The position numbers and the translations under genes are program-made. The notes beneath the pieces were generated by a model, which was not told the origin of the DNA, ran no database searches, and saw only the letters and a program-made list of their open reading frames with translations. A DNA stretch of 64,000 nucleotides from Plutella xylostella (lineage: Eukaryota > Arthropoda > Insecta > Lepidoptera > Plutellidae). Shown here piece after piece: positions 57,756 to 64,000 of the stretch (position 1 is its first letter; every line of letters starts with the position of its first letter). The stretch is taken from contig NC_063994.1 in assembly GCF_932276165.1 (NCBI RefSeq), positions 7,254,001 to 7,318,000 on the forward strand. The letters run 5' to 3'.

Positions 57756-59891
57756 TTAGGGTGCTTACATAAAGAACCAGGTTCTCTGTATCTACCCGTA
57801 CCGCCCAAGTAGCAAAAATATGTGCAATAAAGGTAACGGCCACGTTCCTGTTTTGCTAATATGTGCTGTAAAGGTCCCGTAATTAGTCGAATAATGGTCA
57901 CGGCAGCGCTGTCTCGACGCGAAAAGGGCACAAATTATACAGCAATTCAGAGCTATGAAAGTCGAGTGATTGTAACCAAGAAGCTTATATAGTAGGTTAA
58001 AAGTCGAGTAAAAGTAAACTGTACCCAATTTAGGGTTGTCATAGCAATTTTGTTGCAGCTTCTACACTAAGGGTGCAGTAACAGCGATGTGGTGCTCATT
58101 AATCGACTAATAAGTAGAATAATAGCTGTCGAGTTGCTACAACTCTTCATTTTTGTGGGATAAATGCAACAAAATTACTTTTTCCCCACTATTTAGCTGA
58201 ATTTTAGTCACACTGTTGCAGAAAAATATATGGAAGAAAATCTGTGGATTATTGTGACTGATCTATCGTAATGACTGATTACAAAAGCATAAAGGTAAGT
58301 AAGTCTCCATTAATAACTAAATGAGTTATTACTAGTGCAATTTCTATTATTGCATTTTACACATTCGTATACGAAAAATCTTAGGCGCATTTAACTTTAT
58401 CGATAAAGTAATAGGAATTCTTTAACATATGTTTAAGGGCTACGTTAAATCTTTCTTAAAAAATAGTAAATATGGTCAAAATTAATTAAATAAATTATAA
58501 AAATTAAATAATAGCCATGTTTGTTCGTATATCGCTATTACAGCACTATTAATCGATTTTTGATGCAATAATAGTTACAATGTTGCACTTATAGCAAAAC
58601 AAGCAGCCATCATTAAATAAATTTAGGGTTCCTCAATGCAAAATCCTTAGCTTGACTAACCCGAGTTGGGGTGAATGTCATTTGATGTATTTTATTAAAT
58701 GTAATTAATTAACGATTGGTTCATATTTGCTTCATTTCATACTTAATGATAAATTAGCAACTATATAATTATAAAAAAAAACTTCATTTTCTTCACACGA
58801 TGAAAAATTTATTACATTGATTTTCAGAATAGAATATAGCAAACATTTAAAAGTGATTGATTGATTGCAAAGCAAGCAAGTATACAACTTGAATAAAGCA
58901 GAAAAGATACTAATCACGCTTTTTTTCCAGAATGGTTTTCAAGATTGTGCAGACAATTGAGAAGGGAGGATATGTTTTATGGACCGAGACACCGGGCCCA
59001 CGATTTCTTCAGTTGTTTTCTGTGGAACAACGGAACCACTTGACGTTTCGGCCATCGCACTTGACGAATTTTGAGACAAATACTTTGTTTGAACCTTAGT
59101 TTGAATTTTTCCGTATCTTTGTTTTAATTTTCTTTTTTAATTTCCATGACTTGTAATCCATTTTATCACGTAATAAAAAAATGAATGTGCAATGTAATTA
59201 TTTATTTGCTTGTCACATTAAAATACTATAAACTGTATAAACGTAACCAAAATGCTGTTACTGAATTATTTATCGAATTAATGTGCCATAAGAGCATTTC
59301 AAATAGTATGTGAGCTATTACAGTTATTTGAAAGCTTTTATTCGAAATGTCGATTAATGAAGCTATAAGAGTTACAATGATGCAGTATAGTAAAATAAAA
59401 TCTTTTATTCAGCAAATTAGATCCAAATAATACAATGATGAGTAATAGTTCTATAATAGCAACCTGAACAATCAATAAGCGAATTAATAACTCTTAAAGC
59501 TCTCTTTCAGCACTAATGTGTGCGTTAAATAAAATAAAGCAGCTTTTATAGAAATGTCGAATAAACGGGCTATATAGGTCGAATATAGGTCGAGTAGATG
59601 TGTATTCGACATTGTTACAGCGCAAATTAGATAAAAATGCTTATTAATAGCTGTACCACTTTTATGGCACAATCTAGTAAAATTTCAGCCATTAATCAAT
59701 ACTTATTCGATTTTAAGTGCTATAAATGGGCCCTTATTCGACCATTTTGCTTGTTGGGCGGTAACTTGATTAGGTATGCGAACTTAAAGATTTAAAACCG
59801 GGAAATGTTCTAGCGCACTCGTAGAAAGATAGAGAGCAGGTTACCGGTACGGGCAGATACAGGGAACCCAGACTCTATGTAAGCACCCTTA
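57756..59891. mobile_element. 2.1-kb TIR element with internal exon-like ORF
   Basis: Ends TTAGGGTGCTTACATAAAGA and inverted TAAGGGTGCTTACATAGAGT; the arms go on through CTCTGTATCTACCCGTACC. Both subterminal regions (about 57,800-58,650 and 59,260-59,760) are filled with degenerate, irregularly spaced motifs such as TCGAATAA, GCTATAA, GTTACA and ATGTTGCA. A splice-acceptor-like tract and a 55-codon ORF sit near the middle. No transposase is recognised. Confidence 0.7.
58932..59099 (+). CDS. small exon-like ORF inside the 2.1-kb element
   Basis: ATG immediately after a polypyrimidine tract and AG (TTTTTTTCCAG, AG at 58,929-58,930), then 55 codons to TAG. It starts MVFKIVQTIEKGGYV and ends LTNFETNTLFEP. 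The FKIVQT.EKG opening is reminiscent, from memory, of the N-terminus of transposon-linked proteins of the DUF4806 type, but the usual tryptophan pattern does not follow. It could be a captured exon or an element-encoded protein fragment. No partner exon found. Confidence 0.3.
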   Translation: MVFKIVQTIEKGGYVLWTETPGPRFLQLFSVEQRNHLTFRPSHLTNFETNTLFEP

Positions 59892-59934
59892 GCGTTACCG
59901 TAATAGAATAATGATGAAATAGCGTAACCGAATA

Positions 59935-60108
59935 GCTGATATATCTACACAAATACATAGATAGATACATACTAAATATAAATATCAACACCCAAGACCC
60001 GAGAACAAATATCTGTGTTTAAACAAATATCTGCCCCAGTCGGGAATCGAACCCGGGACCTTCGGCTCAGTAGTCAGGGTCACTAACCACTACGCCATTC
60101 GGTCGTCG
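59935..60108 (-). mobile_element. tRNA-derived SINE, copy c
   Basis: Minus strand head ACGACCGAATGGCGTAGTGG, box B-like GGTTCGATTCCCGACTGGGG, then CAGATATTTGTTTAAACACA and TATTTATATTTAGTATGTAT with a short tail. Close to copies a and b. Confidence 0.8.
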
Positions 60109-60445
60109 TGTATAATATAGGTAAGTACAGTACGAGCTTTTTTTCCAAAAGAGGACTGCGAAATGGATATCATGCTGAGTATTAATTACCTATGTTTTTG
60201 ACCAGTGAACCACTTAAATTTTCTCCAAATAAGTTTATAGTTGTATAGCTACGACCTCACTAAGACCCTCCACCAACAATCCACTTCAAAGTATCAATAC
60301 CACCGCAACTAATTTACTTCACTATAGGCGAAACCCTAAATAAACAGGGGCTATTCCACTAAATTTATTTAAATCTGGGCTGTGTTGGCAGAGTTCACTC
60401 CCGTATTTTTAGTAATAATATGAATTAAATTTTAATTTATTTCAG

Positions 60446-60624
60446 GCATCAGTGGCATATATTATAAACTAAACCCTAAGAAAAAATACACAAAAGTTCT
60501 AGTTATAGCAAATGAAGAAGCGAATCTAAATAGTTACAGCAGAATGTTTCCCAGAGCCTATAGTCAACAACAACTAATCTTAGTAACCATCCAAGTTGGG
60601 ATGAGTGCGAAAACGATTTCTTAA
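60446..60624 (+). CDS. orphan exon-like ORF
   Basis: A good acceptor (TTTAATTTATTTCAG) precedes an open frame of 58 codons ending TAA: ISGIYYKLNPKKKYTKVLVI...VTIQVGMSAKTIS. Composition is coding-like, but no upstream exon in a matching phase could be tied to it and no family is recognised. Could be a terminal exon of a gene starting left, or chance. Confidence 0.2.
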
Positions 60625-60629
60625 CTATC

Positions 60630-61295
60630 GATCCCCTGCGACACTGAACTAAGTTATTTATGTTCTAAGTTTGTTACTTATTTATGTTTGTTACTTCGGA
60701 TGTTAAGAGCCTTTACAAACTTTTATAGACTCTTAGTTTGTTTTTAGGTAAGACTTGAGATTAGGACAAGGTATTTTGGATCAATTGGCTGTGATTTTTA
60801 CGCTGGACAAAAGCAAGGGCGTAATGATACATCAGAATTCGTTTCAGATACGAAACATGGATTAAGATAAAAATATTCAAGCCAGCGTTAATTTCAGTTT
60901 TAGCCAGACACAATTTTCATTTAATTTCGAGTTTAACCGACAAGTTAATTGAAAGCCTGACCTCATTTAAGATGAAACGGTTTAAGTGTTGCACCAGAGT
61001 AAATATTTAGTGAAGGGTGCCGTGTAAACACGCTTAGCGTTAAACAAACTTTGACGCAGCTTCATTTACGTACTTTTAACGGACCACGAAAATTAGCCGG
61101 ACCTTCATTTGTGTCTCTGACTTTCAGGCTTTATAAAAAGTTTCACACGTAGCTATTCTCGCAAATGTAAAAAAAAACACAGTGCGTTTTATTCATCCCG
61201 TGGGATTTTTTACAGTTTTATATATCTTGATGATATGAAAACATATGCAAACCAATGTATTGGGGTCACACAGTCTTGCCTGATAATACAATGTT
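60630..61295. other. no gene seen
   Basis: AT-rich, no repeat or exon support. Confidence 0.4.
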
Positions 61296-61299
61296 TTTA

Positions 61300-61545
61300 A
61301 ATAATAATAAATAAATAATAAATAAAAATTCGTTTATTTGAAAACCAACAAAGACACATTTTTTATCTGCACACACCTGCAACACCTATAAAAAACCAAG
61401 CCTAGAATATATATATAATCTGTGAGAATAAGCCTTTATAAGATCAGAAGAATACGCATCTGTTAAAATATATTTTACAAAATTGAATAAACCCCACACT
61501 TCTATTTCTGTAAGATTTCAGTTATTTATATTCCTTTGAACCAGC
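61300..61545 (-). mobile_element. possible LINE 3' end
   Basis: Minus strand ends CAAATAAACGAATTTTTATTTATT, a poly(A)-signal and (TTATT)-type tail. The body has no recognisable coding part. Confidence 0.3.
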
Positions 61546-61906
61546 AAGGCATAAAAAGGGCCTTTTAAATAAAATTCAATAATATTAAAATACAAAAGGA
61601 GCGAAAAGAAATAGGTCGGGCTTGTTCAAATGTCGGTTGCGGCCGGATTATTCGGCAACAGAAGTGGATCCAAATGGCAATAAAGTAACTCGCTTGACTA
61701 GCGAGCGGCGCATTTCCGGTAATAGCGTTTCCACTCTCAAATTTGCCTTTCAAGTGGTCATTACGCCGGCGACCGCCGTGGCGAGCGGACGCCTGGTGCT
61801 TGTAAACCCGCAGTTGTGTAGATTAATTGGTGCCGCATAGTGCCAGATAAAGTGCTGGTCAATTCACTTACCACCTTGTTTAGGATACATGCTCTCTACT
61901 TTGTAA

Positions 61907-62015
61907 TACAGGTTGTTGCAAAAAGGGTATGCTAAGCCGAAAGAGGGTGACTCAAGGGGTCATTCTGAACAACTTATGTTCAGTAGTTAGTATACCCTTT
62001 TTGCGAAACCCTGTA
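61907..62015. mobile_element. MITE, ACAGGNTGTTGCAAAAAGGGTAT
   Basis: ACAGGTTGTTGCAAAAAGGG and inverted ACAGGGTTTCGCAAAAAGGG ends, with GACTCAAGGGGTCATTCTGA in the middle. Confidence 0.75.
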
Positions 62016-62019
62016 TAGG

Positions 62020-62435
62020 ACAGTAGGTCAATTTTAAATTGCAAATGAATGTAATAATAGAGTTTTTACAAATGCCTATTTCGATATATTTATGAAACTG
62101 GAAACTTGTGTAATAACGACACATTTTCAAAGTTACAAAACTTTGAATTGGAACTTGACAGAAATCTCGCAGTAATAACAGACTGTACAGTACGAGAAAC
62201 GTTATTAACACCTAAAGTAAATTAAGTATTTATATTTAATCTTTGTTTCGTAATAGCTATCATATGCTATGTACTTTCGATTTTATTTTTACAGAAGCTT
62301 GTTTGTAAGGGATTGCATGATATGGACCTATCGTATATATATACCTAATATTCGAGTCGAAGAATCGATGACCAAAGGAAGTTGGAAGGTGCCAACCATA
62401 TATCTGATCGCATCGATGGCATACCTTGGAAAAGA
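62020..62435. other. no gene seen
   Basis: Short ORFs on both strands, without motif or splice context. Confidence 0.4.
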
Positions 62436-62438
62436 TAT

Positions 62439-62648
62439 ATACAGGGTGTTGCAAAAAGGGTATACTAAGCCGAAACCTACATGTGCAGCATGGTAAATCT
62501 AAGCCTGAAACTGAAATCAGAATTTGAAAATTCGCGATTTTTTTTTTTCGCGAATTTCCAAATTCTGATTTTAGTTTCGGGCTTAGATATACCATGCTGC
62601 ACATGTAGGTTTCGGCTTAGTATACGAATTTTGCAACACCCTGTATAC
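62439..62648. mobile_element. fold-back MITE of the same family, 210 bp
   Basis: TACAGGGTGTTGCAAAAAGG...TTTTGCAACACCCTGTA. The whole element is one near-perfect palindrome with arms of about 95 nt (CCGAAACCTACATGTGCAGC and complement) closing on TTCGCGAATTTCCAA. Confidence 0.88.
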
Positions 62649-62649
62649 T

Positions 62650-63605
62650 TAATATATGTCCAATGTCCAACAGTGTACCAAAATTCGGTGACAAAACAAT
62701 ATAAATTTCGTTGAGGGTGTCTTCTACAGTAGGCACAAAAAAGTAGACAGATTACGCAAATGAAAAAAGTTTCAAAATTTCAGTTTGTTACATTTAAGTA
62801 AAATTACTCAACAGTTGGTAATTTGTGAACAAAGCGAATAATTTAAAAAAAAAAATATTTTTGTGAGCAAGAATTTTATAAAAATCAGGGCTTTTCTTCC
62901 ATTAAAGGTGCTTCTAAACGGGCAATGTTTCTCGGCTATTTGTGGCTGCACCATTGGCTACTTTATCCAGCTATCGTGATGCCAGTAAACATTATGAAAA
63001 TTAGGTGTACACATTGGAAATGTAAAATACATAACCATAGGTTCTACGTCTACATAAGGCCTGTAAATATTTCCCACACACACTTTATTATGCCAACTTT
63101 CCCTTTTTGAAATTACTCTTTATTTTTTGTCATTGTTAAAAAACTACACAGGCACAGGTAACCTATAACACCTTCACTTTTCATACCTTGGTAAGGTAAT
63201 GAAATGATTTTATCTTATCCGGGCTGACCTGTTTGGAACGTTTCCAAAGAATATGGAAAGTAACTTTCAATTTCCTAAAAGCATTTCCAATTTTTATTAA
63301 GTATTTGGTTTTTGGAAAGTGGAAAATATAGAGATTGGATTAAAGTTTAAAACGACAGTGAAATAATGTACCTACTTATAGATAGATATATCCCATCAAA
63401 AACAATACTTGTCAAAGCCAAGTCTCGTAACTCAGTTGTTCTACGGTAAAAAGTTGTGAGATCCATGTAATACCAAGTCTTATCCACGCACGCATCTCAA
63501 TCTTAAAAATCTTTAATGTTTTATATAAATATATTGACTCGGCCATCGCATGGAAACACGTGTTAATTAAATTATTTAGCGCGATAACCACGATAGCACT
63601 GCCGT
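62650..63605. other. no gene seen
   Basis: AT-rich, no supportable exon or repeat. Confidence 0.4.
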
Positions 63606-63611
63606 GCCCCC

Positions 63612-63735
63612 AGATAGAATACACTTTATTTGTACACCAACAAAGAATAATCAAATTTACAAATTGCAACTTAATTAGGGTGCCAAAATGCGGTCCTTTA
63701 ACTAAAAGCGATCTCTGCCAGACAACCTTTGACTT
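63612..63735 (-). mobile_element. Jockey/CR1-like LINE 3' end
   Basis: Minus strand: GGTTGTCTGGCAGAGATCGC, TTAAAGGACCGC and a GTACAAATAAAGTGTATTCT end, as in the 3159-3285 copy. Confidence 0.65.
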
Positions 63736-63845
63736 ATATGCCTAGAATATACCTACTCCGAACCCCATCAAACAATAATATATAACAATACCTACACATA
63801 ATTCGTTTACCTTGAAATTTATATAGTGCTAATTGGCAAAATATT

Positions 63846-63895
63846 ACACTCACGAGCAATGAAAAACTTCCACCTGCCATTGCCATACTTATTAT
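63846..63895. mobile_element. half copy of the 28,602-28,685 MITE
   Basis: ACACTCACGAGCAATGAAAAACTTCCACCTGCCAT-type left arm without the right arm. Confidence 0.5.
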
Positions 63896-64000
63896 GTTTA
63901 CTGGTTTGTAGTTTTTATTAGTTGAATGCATCTTAGTGTATTAGTTCCTGTAACCGCCACTAGATGTCACTATCCCCTTTTCTACATCGCGGTATAACAA

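Overview
This is nuclear DNA from a lepidopteran insect (moth or butterfly). The evidence is split, intron-containing genes with GT-AG junctions, an AT-rich background, the typical non-LTR (LINE) 3' tails ending in short microsatellites, tRNA- and 5S-rRNA-derived SINEs, and the 'GGCCAAGTGCGAGTCGGG...GGAACCCT' repeat that is abundant in moth genomes. I see no rRNA genes, functional tRNA genes, CRISPR arrays or prokaryotic features.

Layout: 1-20.9 kb is gene-poor and holds MITEs, SINEs and LINE tails. At 20,977-23,116 (minus strand) there is a complete four-exon coding region for an insect arylalkylamine N-acetyltransferase-like enzyme of 217 aa. From 29.7 to 46.7 kb, all on the plus strand, lies a tandem array of four paralogous genes for small proteins. 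Three have complete coding sequences with N-terminal signal-like peptides (183, 220 and 192 aa); the fourth is supported by its two 3' exons. I assembled these from splice sites. They share intron phases (phase 1, then phase 2), a cysteine-free or nearly cysteine-free mature part, and a C-terminal block of the form FYT..YR...RH.SL - W - TH - LP.F(V/I)KKLLFWV..KSWDDE. I do not recognise the family. This array is the best candidate in the window for something undescribed.

The array is heavily invaded. It contains a hAT-like non-autonomous element with an 8-bp duplication, a degenerate RTE-type LINE with a 20-bp target duplication inside a TTAA MITE, a second 5'-truncated LINE with an 11-bp duplication, a 636-bp long-TIR MITE in gene 3 with a relative upstream of gene 4, and LINE tails that reach a splice acceptor of gene 2.

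46.9 kb to the end is again repeat-rich. It has a 597-bp solo LTR with a TATA box and duplicated CRE-like blocks, a decayed DDE transposon nested in an older MITE (51.0-53.3 kb), a perfect 81-bp inverted repeat (54.66 kb), a 2.1-kb TIR element with a small exon-like ORF (57.76-59.89 kb) and several fold-back MITEs. Apart from sharing a locus, the N-acetyltransferase and the secreted-protein array have no visible functional link.
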